The notes beneath the pieces were generated by a model. The model made no database searches. It was not told where the DNA came from and worked only from the letters and a program-made list of their open reading frames with translations. From assembly GCA_946478985.1 (NCBI GenBank), contig CAMLDZ010000057.1, positions 1-18,328 on the forward strand: DNA of 18,328 nucleotides, in the 5' to 3' direction. Position numbers and translations under genes: made by a program. Below are positions 1 to 6,946 of this stretch, piece by piece; the first letter of the stretch is position 1, and the number at the start of each line of letters is the position of its first letter. The stretch comes from an uncultured Solimonas sp. Its GTDB lineage: Bacteria > Pseudomonadota > Gammaproteobacteria > Nevskiales > Nevskiaceae.

Positions 1-773
1 AGCCATTGCGGCCGCGCCTGCTCGGCGCTCGGTGCCGACACCGGAATCGTCAGCCGCGCGAGGAACACCGACGTGGTGTCCTGACCGTCGACGTGCTCGC
101 GCAGCGGCTCCAGCTCGCCGCGGGCGTCGCGCGCATCGCTGCCGCCGTGCCAGGCGCCGAGCACCGCCTCGGCCAGCGCACTGCGCCGCGCGGCCGGATC
201 GGCGATCGCCGCCAGATCCGGCCAGACGTTCTCCGGCAGCGGCGGTGCGTCCTCGGCGCGCAGCAGCAGTTCGAATTTCGCAGCGTCGGCGAGCCGCGCG
301 GCGACCAACGCATTGCTGGCGTCGAACGGCCCGCTGGCGAAGGCCGGCGTCTTGCCGCGCGTGCAGACCTGGAAGCGCACGAAGACGTCGACGATCAGCG
401 CGTTGTCGAAACCGCCGGCCGCGGCCAGCGCCTGCGTCAGCGCGTCGACCGGCTGCTGCGCGAGCCAGTTGACGACGCGGATGCAGTACGGCGTGCGCAC
501 CTCGATCAGGCGGCCGTGGCGGTCCAGCGCCAGGCCCGGATCGACATGCAGGTGCTGCGTCGGGTCGTCGGCGTCCGGCGCGCGTACGCGCAGGCCGGCG
601 ACGGTGCCGCTGCCGCACAGATAGGCCAGCGCCCGCGCGAGCTGGCCGCGGTGGTAGCTCTGCTCGTCGACGAAATCCTGCGCATCGAGCATCACGCCGG
701 TGGCGTAGTTGACGCGCTCCAGCGCGGCCTGTGCCGTCAGCGGATCACGTGGAGACGGTTCATCGATGCCCAT
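1..773 (-). CDS. CIS-associated conserved protein, 3' end beyond the window
   Basis: The frame is open from an ATG at 773 to the window edge (257 complete codons, no stop), so the C-terminus is missing. AAGGAG lies 8 bases before the ATG and fixes the start. The N-terminus reads as a helix-rich segment (VMLDAQDF, SYHRGQLARALAYLCGSG at roughly residues 25-50). A beta-rich stretch with HVDPGLALDRHGRLIEV follows at about 73-90. I know this arrangement from unnamed proteins downstream of baseplate genes in bacterial CIS clusters; no biochemical role is established that I can name. It starts 12 bases after the preceding small Ig-like gene, so it is probably co-transcribed. Its place after the tail genes suggests a baseplate accessory, fibre or cargo-related part, which is inference. 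An unrelated protein swept into the operon is the alternative. Confidence 0.8.
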   Translation of the reverse strand, partial: MGIDEPSPRDPLTAQAALERVNYATGVMLDAQDFVDEQSYHRGQLARALAYLCGSGTVAGLRVRAPDADDPTQHLHVDPGLALDRHGRLIEVRTPYCIRVVNWLAQQPVDALTQALAAAGGFDNALIVDVFVRFQVCTRGKTPAFASGPFDASNALVAARLADAAKFELLLRAEDAPPLPENVWPDLAAIADPAARRSALAEAVLGAWHGGSDARDARGELEPLREHVDGQDTTSVFLARLTIPVSAPSAEQARPQW

Positions 774-785
774 GGCGCTGCTCCT

Positions 786-977
786 TCATCGGGGTTGCGG
801 GGTCGGGGGCGGCGCCGGTGCGACGACGCTGACGATCAGTTCGGCCGGCCGGCTGCGGTTGCCGGCGCTGTCGAAGACTTCCAGCGCGAAGCGGTAACGA
901 CCCGGCCTGAGCCCGGCGTCGACGACGACGAAGGGCTTGTCGGTCCGTACCGGCTCGCCGACGACGAACGCGGCCAT
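786..977 (-). CDS. Small Ig/PKD-like single-module protein (63 aa)
   Basis: A 63-residue protein that begins MAAFVVGEP. It is essentially one beta-sandwich half: PGRYRFALEVFDSAGNRSRP followed by AELIVSVV, then a Pro-rich end (APAPPPTPQPR). The pattern G-x-Y-x-F-x-L-x-V-x-D-x-x-G-N-x-S matches the last strands of PKD/Ig-like repeats. It is clearly paralogous to the N-terminal half of the gene just upstream (both start MA-x-F and share the FxLxVxDxAGNxSxPA core). The ATG at 977 lies 5 bases after the preceding TGA, so it is likely translated by re-initiation; the local SD (AAGG) is weak. Reading further upstream in this frame would only translate the shadow of the previous gene. It is probably a small beta-domain decorating the baseplate or fibres. 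No enzymatic motif is present. Confidence 0.7.
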   Translation of the reverse strand: MAAFVVGEPVRTDKPFVVVDAGLRPGRYRFALEVFDSAGNRSRPAELIVSVVAPAPPPTPQPR

Positions 978-982
978 GGCCT

Positions 983-1381
983 TCAGCTCGGGCGGACCGG
1001 CGTCGGCGTGGGCGTCGGGACGGGACGCGGCGTCGGCCGCGAGATATCGGCGGCCAGCAGGGTCCACTGGTAGGCGACGAGCTTGCCGGGCGCCACGTCG
1101 GACGAGCGCGCGCCGGACAGGCCGAAGGATTTGCCGGCCTCGGCGACCGGCTCGCGCTGCGGCGTGCCGCGCAGGTCGGCGAAGTCGATCACCGCGGTCG
1201 GCGCCTGCGAGTCGCGCACCACCACTTCGATCAGCGCCGGCTGCGAGAGATTGCCGGCGTCGTCCTTGACGACCAGCTGGAAGCGGTGGACACCGATCGG
1301 CAGCGGCTTGTCCGGTGTGGAAGTGACCTCGATGACGTTCTCCGCCGTCTCGATGGTCTTGCCTGCGATGAATTCAGCCAT
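983..1381 (-). CDS. Ig/PKD-like two-half-domain protein (132 aa)
   Basis: CAGGAG lies 8 bases before the ATG at 1381 and makes the start secure. Residues 1 to about 55 (MAEFIAGKT, VHRFQLVVKDDAGNLSQPA, IEVVV) look like the closing strands of a PKD/Ig-like domain. After RDSQAPTAVIDF, residues about 80-110 (AEAGKSFGLSGARSSDV, YQWTLL) look like the opening strands of another PKD domain, which is not completed. The protein then ends in a Pro/Thr linker (PTPRPVPTPTPTP). The order 'second half, then first half' is unusual and is treated as a finding. It sits 36 bases after the gpI-like gene, whose last residues carry the same opening-strand motif, and 5 bases before a paralogue of its own N-terminal half. 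Likely a structural accessory of the baseplate. Confidence 0.78.
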   Translation of the reverse strand: MAEFIAGKTIETAENVIEVTSTPDKPLPIGVHRFQLVVKDDAGNLSQPALIEVVVRDSQAPTAVIDFADLRGTPQREPVAEAGKSFGLSGARSSDVAPGKLVAYQWTLLAADISRPTPRPVPTPTPTPVRPS

Positions 1382-1417
1382 GTTGTGCTCCTGTGGGGTG
1401 TGCGAAAGGGCCGCCGC

Positions 1418-4117
1418 TCAGGCGTCCCAGGTCCAGATGTAGCGGTCGATCCGCCGCCCCGGTGCGGCGCGCGAATCGCCGCCGTCGAGTTCGAAGCTCT
1501 CGCCGTATTCGGCGCTGTCCGGTGCCTGCAGCACGGCCTGCGGCGGCGCGGCGGCGGCATGGCCGGCGGCTTCGAAGCGCGGGTCCAGCGTCGCCGCGCC
1601 GCCGAGCAGATCGCGCATGCCGATGAAGCTGCTGCCAACGCGCACGGTCTGCGCGGCGGCTTCGCGGCCGAGCCAGGTGTCGACGGCGACCAGCGCGGCG
1701 ACGCCGACCAGCAGCGCCTCGCGCGCCGGCTGCACGTCGAGCAGCACGTGCGCCGGCGTCGCCATCCGCGCGACGCGGCGCAGCAGCTTTTCGTCGAGGC
1801 CGGCGCCCGCATCGTGCGCTTGCGTTTCGGAAGCGCGGACCAGCACGGTGACGCGGTAGGCGAGCTCGTCGTAGAAAGCGGCGACGGCGCGCTCCTCGGC
1901 GCCGCTGCGCGGCACGCGCTCGCCGAACAGCGCGAGAAATTGCTTCTGGCTTTCGTCGCCGAGGAACAGCGTGTCGCCGACGTAGGAGTTGCCGGAGCGG
2001 ACCAGGCCGGCGAGCAGCGGATCGTCCTCGTCGGCCAGATCGGCGCCGAGAATCGTCGCCAGCGCACGACGCATGCGGAAGTTCTCGACGACGACGACGG
2101 CGCCGCGGCTGACGGGTCCGCCGGCGACGAACAGCAGCTCGCCGGCACCCGGCTGGCCGCGTGTCGCCAGCACCAGGCCCTTGACGGCGCTGCCGCCGGC
2201 ATCGACGACGGCCGGCTCGCCCGGCGCCGGCAGCGTCGCGCCGCGCTGCGTCAGCGGCGCGCGCAGCAGCCTGCCGCCGCCGGCGATCTCCAGCGCCAGG
2301 CGCAGGCCGCCGGCGGTGCCGTGCAGCCGGTACAGATACGGCGCCGCCTGCAGCAGCGTACGCCGCTGCGCCGGCGGATAGCCGCTGTCGAAGGCCAGGC
2401 CGATCCAGCTCGCCAGCCAGTCGAGCGCCTCGACCGGCGTGCTCCGCGCATCGCTGAGCAGCCAGGACTGGGCGATGCGGTCTTCGAGCGGCGTCAGCAG
2501 GCCCTCGAAGTTGCCGAGCAGGCGGTCGAGGAAATCGGCCGGCGTGGCGCTGGCGGCGTCGCTGGCATCCGGCTCGAAGACGGTTTCGCGGTACAGCTCG
2601 GGCAGGTAGCGGTCGCGGTACGAGAAGCGCGAGCCGTACGCGCGCAGCGCGGCGATCTCCGGGCTCTGCCGGCCGTTGCCGAGCAGTTCGGCGCGCAGCC
2701 ACAGGTAGCGGCCGCGCAGGCCGCGCACGCGGCGGCCGGCGCGCTGCACCAGCACCGTGAACAGGCCGCTGCGGCCGGGCTCCTGCGGGCAGGCCAGCAG
2801 GCCCGGGTGGAACGGCAGCTCGGAGGTCTGCGGCAGCCAGGCGGCGTCCGGCACGCCGGCCACGTCGTCGTCGCGGCGCGCGTGGCCGAAGCGGTGCAGA
2901 TGCCAGCCGGCGTCGTCCGCCGCCGGCGGCTGCGGCGTCTCGCTGGCGGCGAGCCAGAGGCGCAGGCCGGTGCCCGGCTGCAGCGAGGCTTCCAGATAGA
3001 TGCGGTGCCATTCGCAGTCCGGCTCGCCGCTGTCGAACAGCGTCGGCACCGCGTCGTCCTGCTGCGCATGGTTGGCGGCCCAGCCGCTGCGCGCATAGGC
3101 CGGCAGCGACAGGCGCAGCAGCGGCTTGGTCGCACCAGCGGCGGCCAGCGGGTAATGCGGCGGCAGCGTGGTGCCCTGCACGAACGGCGCGCGCGCGGCG
3201 TCGCGCATCGGATAGTAGTCACCGCTCGGCAGCAGCACTGCACCACCGTCGGCAGGCGTCTGCGGCAGCGCGTAGACGAAGGCCTCGGCGGCGCCGGTGG
3301 CGGCGACGGCGATCTGCTGCGCGTCGAGCCAGCTCAGCGTGTATGGATGCTTCAGACCCTTGAGCAGCAGCGGCGCACTCCAGCGGTCTTGCGCGTCGAG
3401 CAGGCGCAGCCGCGCGTCCTCGCCGTCTTTCCAGCTCAGCACGGCGACGCGGCCGGCCGGGCTGCAGGCCAGCGCGATCGCGCTCTCGCCGGCCGGCAGC
3501 CGCGCGTCGCCGGCCACCTGCAGCCGCGGCGGGTCCGGGTTGTCGACGCAGGGCCGGAACGTCGACGGCCGGTACGGCGCGTACGGCCGCTTCGGCAGCG
3601 GCCGGCCGCGCAGCCGCGCCAGCCGGCCGCGGCCGCGGTCGAGCGCCCAGGCGCCGCCGGCCGGATCGGCGGCGAGCCGGTGCGCCTGAAAGTCTTCCGC
3701 TTCGACCGTCGTAGCGTCCCAGCGGCCGCGCAGATCGAGCAGCTGCACCGGGCCGGAACGCGCCAGATACAGCACGCCGTCGTGACCGGCGGCGAGATCG
3801 CTGGGCGGCATCGGCGCGGCCGGCACGGCCAGCTCGGCGACGCCGTCGGCGGCGCCGCTGGCGAGCAGCTTCTGCTGCGCGCTGTCCCACCAGGCGCGGC
3901 TGCCCCAGGCATCACGCACCGCGGCGGCGCGCTCGGCGGCGCTGCTGGCGAGGCCGATGTCCTCGTCCAGCTGCGGCGCCGGCCGCTGGTTGGCAAGCCG
4001 CAGCACGCGGCGCGCGGCGTCGTACTCGACGCCGGGCGGCGCGTCGGCGGCGGCGCGCCAGCCGTGCCAGTGGGCGGCCTCGGCGAGCTGCCAGAAGCGC
4101 AGGCCGTTGGCGTCCAT
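1418..4117 (-). CDS. Baseplate protein of the gpI / TIGR02242 phage-tail type (Pvc12-like), 899 aa
   Basis: The diagnostic part lies at about residues 500-610: YLPELYRETVFEP, then FLDRLLGNFEGLLTPLEDRI, STPVEALDWLASWIGLAFD, RRTLLQAAPYLYRLHGTAGG and LRLALEIAGGG. This is the conserved core of the TIGR02242-type tail protein found in CIS baseplates. The roughly 450 residues before it contain repeated strand motifs (GVLYLARSG, GAWALDRGRGRL, RVAVLSWKD, QIAVAATG) that look like a beta-propeller; this is inference. The C-terminus ends in a truncated PKD opening motif (GESFELDGGDS, RYIWTWDA). The start is the ATG at 4117, immediately preceded by TTG. The SD (GTGAGGG) lies in the end of the neighbouring repeat element. 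The product probably joins the wedge proteins to peripheral or fibre-like parts of the baseplate. Confidence 0.88.
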   Translation of the reverse strand: MDANGLRFWQLAEAAHWHGWRAAADAPPGVEYDAARRVLRLANQRPAPQLDEDIGLASSAAERAAAVRDAWGSRAWWDSAQQKLLASGAADGVAELAVPAAPMPPSDLAAGHDGVLYLARSGPVQLLDLRGRWDATTVEAEDFQAHRLAADPAGGAWALDRGRGRLARLRGRPLPKRPYAPYRPSTFRPCVDNPDPPRLQVAGDARLPAGESAIALACSPAGRVAVLSWKDGEDARLRLLDAQDRWSAPLLLKGLKHPYTLSWLDAQQIAVAATGAAEAFVYALPQTPADGGAVLLPSGDYYPMRDAARAPFVQGTTLPPHYPLAAAGATKPLLRLSLPAYARSGWAANHAQQDDAVPTLFDSGEPDCEWHRIYLEASLQPGTGLRLWLAASETPQPPAADDAGWHLHRFGHARRDDDVAGVPDAAWLPQTSELPFHPGLLACPQEPGRSGLFTVLVQRAGRRVRGLRGRYLWLRAELLGNGRQSPEIAALRAYGSRFSYRDRYLPELYRETVFEPDASDAASATPADFLDRLLGNFEGLLTPLEDRIAQSWLLSDARSTPVEALDWLASWIGLAFDSGYPPAQRRTLLQAAPYLYRLHGTAGGLRLALEIAGGGRLLRAPLTQRGATLPAPGEPAVVDAGGSAVKGLVLATRGQPGAGELLFVAGGPVSRGAVVVVENFRMRRALATILGADLADEDDPLLAGLVRSGNSYVGDTLFLGDESQKQFLALFGERVPRSGAEERAVAAFYDELAYRVTVLVRASETQAHDAGAGLDEKLLRRVARMATPAHVLLDVQPAREALLVGVAALVAVDTWLGREAAAQTVRVGSSFIGMRDLLGGAATLDPRFEAAGHAAAAPPQAVLQAPDSAEYGESFELDGGDSRAAPGRRIDRYIWTWDA

Positions 4118-4123
4118 CAATTC

Positions 4124-4321
4124 GCCCTCACCCCGCGTTCGGACAGGCTGTGGAGTGACATTGAGTCACTCCACAGTAGCCAAACGCCTCTCCCGCAAGC
4201 GGGAGAGGGAGACGTGCGGCGGCGCCCTGAGAGAGAAGTGCGGCGGCGCGCTGGGAGAGCAGTACGGCGGCTCACAGAATGCCCCTCTCCCGCTTGCGGG
4301 AGAGGGGTCAGGGGTGAGGGC
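4124..4321. repeat. Composite REP/BIME-like repeat element, copy A
   Basis: A 198-bp element fills the gap between the J-like and I-like genes. It is bounded by a perfect 11-bp inverted repeat, GCCCTCACCCC at 4124-4134 and GGGGTGAGGGC at 4311-4321. Inside, left to right, there is a long hairpin (4136-4186; inner arms TGTGGAGTGAC/GTCACTCCACA, outer arms CGTTCGG/CCAAACG with one G-T pair). Next come a REP hairpin CCTCTCCCGC-AA-GCGGGAGAGG at 4187-4208, a 24-bp tandem repeat, and a perfect 12-bp-stem REP hairpin at 4282-4307. Positions 4141-4197 are identical to 10435-10491. No T-tract follows the hairpins, so they are unlikely to be ordinary intrinsic terminators; they may modulate mRNA stability or readthrough. 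Confidence 0.9.
4211..4282. repeat. 24-bp tandem repeat, three imperfect units
   Basis: Three consecutive 24-bp units (4211-4234, 4235-4258, 4259-4282) share the core GTGCGGCGG or GTACGGCGG at the same phase and a G/A-rich end. The third unit is the most diverged. The array lies between the two REP hairpins of copy A and has no counterpart in copy B, so it accounts for most of the length difference between the two elements. Confidence 0.75.
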
Positions 4322-4331
4322 AAGCCGCGCA

Positions 4332-6548
4332 TCAGCAGACCTCCGGCACGACCGGCACGGCGATGCCGCCGGCAGCGACGCTGGCCGGCACCGCCAGCGT
4401 GTCGGCGGCGACTTCGGCCTCGTCGACGACGAGGCCGAGCAGCTCCGGCAGCTGCCAGGGCAGCAGTTCGAGCTTGCTGCGGTCGAGCGCGTCGCGCGCC
4501 AGCAGCTGCCAGCGGCCGTCGTTCATGCGGAACAGCTTCAGCGGCGCGACACCGTCGACGCCGTCGACGCGGGCCACCACCACTTCCAGCTCGCGGTCCT
4601 GCACGCTGCGGCCGAGCGCCCAGCCGCGGCCATCGATGCCGCCCGGCGCCAGCGGCCACAGGTAGCGGCGCAGTGCCTCGCGCACGGCATTGAGCGTGGC
4701 TTCGCGGGCGGCGCCGTCGCGCAGGCTGACGGCGACGCTGAGCGCCAGCGGCACGTATTCGCAGCCGATGGTGTACAGCTCGGTCGCCAGCGGCCGGCGC
4801 GCGTCGAGCCAGCCGTGCACGCTTTCGAGAAACGGCCGGTCGGCGCGCGGATACGGCGCATCGAAGCCCTCGCGCTGCGGCAGCACCAGCACCGAGACCA
4901 CGCCGGGCACTTCGAAGCGGCGCTGCTGCGGCTTGAAGCGCGGCAGCAGTTCGACGCGGCCGACGGCGACGCCGGGCGTGCGCGCTGCCAGCTCCTGGTA
5001 ATCGCTCTCGGTGACGGCGCGATCGCGGTGGCGGAATGTCGCCGGAATGCGCTGCTCGGCCTGCGCCAGGGTCTCGGCATCGGCACCGTCCGTCAGCGCC
5101 AGCGGCTGCTGCAGCTTGAGTTTCACCGGCGGCGTGCTGCGCGCCGCGCCAAGGCCGTCGAGCAGCGTCAGGCTGCCCGCCGGCAGATTGCCGGCGGCGC
5201 CGCCGCCGGCGCGCATCGAGGCGACGCGAATGCTGCGCCCGGCCTCCGGGATGCGGCCGCGCACGCCGTCGCCGAAACGCACGCTGCCGGCCTCGGCGTC
5301 CAGGCTGTAAACGGCGGCATCGCGACCGTGCAGCGCCAGATCGTCGACGCGCTGCCAGAGCCGGTAGCCGAGCCCGGTCTCCTCGACCTGCAGCTGCAGC
5401 GAATCCGCCTCGATCGCGGTCGCCGCCAGCGCGAACTCCTGATCGGCGGCACCGCTGCTGACGCCGAGCACGCGGCCGGCGATGGTCTGCCGCTGGTCGA
5501 TGGCGGCGGCGTTGATGCCGAGCCACGACAGCTGCAGCGCGGCGAGCTTGGCCTTGGGGTCCGGACGCAGGCGCAGCCAGGTGACCAGGCGCTCGGCAGT
5601 GGCCGGATCGTCGATCCGCGGCGGGCGGTCGCCGACGCCGGCCTTGAGCTGCACGCGCACGTCGTTGGCCGGCACACCGATGTCGCCGGCGCCCGGCAGC
5701 AGCAGGCGCTGCACGCCGTTCTGCGTCAGCCCGGCGCTGCGGTCCTCGATCACTTCCAGCGTCAGGTAGTCCGCCTCGCCGCCGTCTTCGCGACCGGTGC
5801 TGACCTCCCACAGATGCGGCAGCCGCGCGCGCGGGCCGATGTCCTCGAACAGCGCCGGCACCGTCAGCGCCGGCGCGATGCCGACATTGAGCAGCTGGCG
5901 GCGGCCTTCGCTGTCGGCGCCGAGCGCGGCGCGTGCGGCATCGACCAGCTCCGCCTTGGGCGCCAGCAGCGCCAGCCACAGGCACTGGTCGAGCGCCTCG
6001 CCGACCAGATCGAAGCCCCGCGCCTCGGCAGCGTTGTCGATGAACACCGGCGTCGTCACGTAGCCGACCGGCGTGCCGGACAGCTCGTAGACCTGGCCCA
6101 GATCGGGCAGCAGTTGCGCGAACTGCTTCTGCTCGGCGGCGTCCAGCCGGCGCTTGTAGTAGGCCTGCGCCGTCACCGGCAGCACCGTCAGTTCGTCCAG
6201 CGTCTCGAAAGCCAGCGGCTTGGAGATGCCGGAGAACGGCGGCAGCTTGACCACCGGCGCGCTGTCGCGCGCGTCGATCGTCACGCTGATCAGCCCGCGC
6301 GCCGGCTGCGCGGCACGCATCGGCATGCCGAGCAGGCGCAGGAAAGCCAGACGCTGGCGCTCCGGAATCAGGTTGGCGCGGTACAGGATCGTGTCGGCGA
6401 GCCAAGCGAACAGCTCGACCAGCGTCATGCCCGGATCGCCGGGACGCGGGTGGGTCCATTCGGGCGTGTGCGCGGGAATCCGCGCGGTCAGTTCGGCGAC
6501 GAGATCGTCGAAGCCGCGATCATCGAGCGCGGGCGGCCGGATCGGCAT
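4332..6548 (-). CDS. Baseplate assembly protein J / gp6-like wedge (Pvc11-like), 738 aa
   Basis: The N-terminus carries the family signature: GDPGMTLVELFAWLADTILY (about residues 37-56), then ANLIPERQRLAFLRLLGMP. This is typical of the 'putative baseplate assembly protein' of CIS clusters. The central part has the J-type core (VTESDYQELAARTPGVA and VGRVELLPRF at about 500-525, followed by VVSVLVLP). The C-terminal part (DAPYPRADRPFLESVHGWLD, RRPLATELYTIG, RYLWPLAPGG, GRSVQDRELEVV) is also conserved in this family. The product would form the outer baseplate wedge with the gp25-like protein. The ATG at 6548 overlaps the stop of the gp25-like gene by one base (TGATG), so the two are translationally coupled. 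The gene is the last of the baseplate block before repeat copy A. Confidence 0.93.
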   Translation of the reverse strand: MPIRPPALDDRGFDDLVAELTARIPAHTPEWTHPRPGDPGMTLVELFAWLADTILYRANLIPERQRLAFLRLLGMPMRAAQPARGLISVTIDARDSAPVVKLPPFSGISKPLAFETLDELTVLPVTAQAYYKRRLDAAEQKQFAQLLPDLGQVYELSGTPVGYVTTPVFIDNAAEARGFDLVGEALDQCLWLALLAPKAELVDAARAALGADSEGRRQLLNVGIAPALTVPALFEDIGPRARLPHLWEVSTGREDGGEADYLTLEVIEDRSAGLTQNGVQRLLLPGAGDIGVPANDVRVQLKAGVGDRPPRIDDPATAERLVTWLRLRPDPKAKLAALQLSWLGINAAAIDQRQTIAGRVLGVSSGAADQEFALAATAIEADSLQLQVEETGLGYRLWQRVDDLALHGRDAAVYSLDAEAGSVRFGDGVRGRIPEAGRSIRVASMRAGGGAAGNLPAGSLTLLDGLGAARSTPPVKLKLQQPLALTDGADAETLAQAEQRIPATFRHRDRAVTESDYQELAARTPGVAVGRVELLPRFKPQQRRFEVPGVVSVLVLPQREGFDAPYPRADRPFLESVHGWLDARRPLATELYTIGCEYVPLALSVAVSLRDGAAREATLNAVREALRRYLWPLAPGGIDGRGWALGRSVQDRELEVVVARVDGVDGVAPLKLFRMNDGRWQLLARDALDRSKLELLPWQLPELLGLVVDEAEVAADTLAVPASVAAGGIAVPVVPEVC

Positions 6549-6946
6549 CAGGCATTCTCCAGGACGAGCGTCACGCCGATCTCGGCGGACGCACCGCTGC
6601 GGCGCAGGCGATAGGCGATCTGCACGCGCAAGGCGGTCGGGGTGTCGGCGACCGGCGTCAGCTCGATGCGGTCGATGAGGATCCGCGGCTCCCAGCGCGC
6701 CAGCGATTCATGGATGCGGTCATGCAGCCGCTTGCGCGTGCCGACGGTGTTCGGCTCGTGCAGGAACTCGGACAGCGCGGCGCCGTAGTCGGGCCGCATC
6801 AGCTGTTCGCCGCGGCCGGTACGCAGGATCACTTCGATCTGCTGGCGCACGCTCTGTTCGAGCGTCGGAAAGCGCAGCTGGCCATCGGCATCGGGCAGCG
6901 GCAGCAGCGGCCAGCCGATCAGCGGTGGAGGCAGGCGGGACTCCAT
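6548..6946 (-). CDS. gp25 / GPW-like baseplate wedge protein (Pvc9-like), 132 aa
   Basis: A small protein with the gp25 core: FPTLEQSVRQQIEVILRTGRG followed by EQLMRPDYGAALSEFLHEPN at about residues 26-65, then RIHESLARWEPRILIDRIEL. The MRPDYG box and the RWEPRI segment are hallmarks of the T4 gp25 / phage GPW family, whose usual length is 110-150 residues. In CIS particles it forms the inner baseplate with the J-type wedge and contacts the sheath. The ATG at 6946 overlaps the upstream stop by one base and its own TGA overlaps the next ATG by one base. A GGAGGCGAC-type SD sits inside the end of the upstream gene. No lysozyme catalytic motif is seen, which fits a purely structural role. Confidence 0.93.
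   Translation of the reverse strand: MESRLPPPLIGWPLLPLPDADGQLRFPTLEQSVRQQIEVILRTGRGEQLMRPDYGAALSEFLHEPNTVGTRKRLHDRIHESLARWEPRILIDRIELTPVADTPTALRVQIAYRLRRSGASAEIGVTLVLENA

Noticed and set aside
4282..4307. Perfect 12-bp-stem hairpin as an intrinsic terminator
   Set aside because: No T-tract follows on either strand, and the hairpin belongs to a REP element inside the operon. Full termination would cut off the downstream baseplate genes.
1286..4693. 1135-codon open frame on the plus strand
   Set aside because: It lies antisense to the gpI-like gene and runs through repeat copy A. The protein is dominated by Arg/Ala/Gly/Gln with no family motif, as expected for a GC-rich antisense frame.
3957..6614. 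885-codon open frame on the plus strand, including an 8-residue repeat
   Set aside because: It is antisense to the J-like gene. The repeat comes from translating the 24-bp tandem array of the repeat element. No SD or conserved motif is present.
6548..6946. gp25-like protein as an active lysozyme
   Set aside because: Some gp25 relatives are labelled lysozyme, but this protein has only the structural wedge motifs and no catalytic Glu-Asp arrangement that I can identify.
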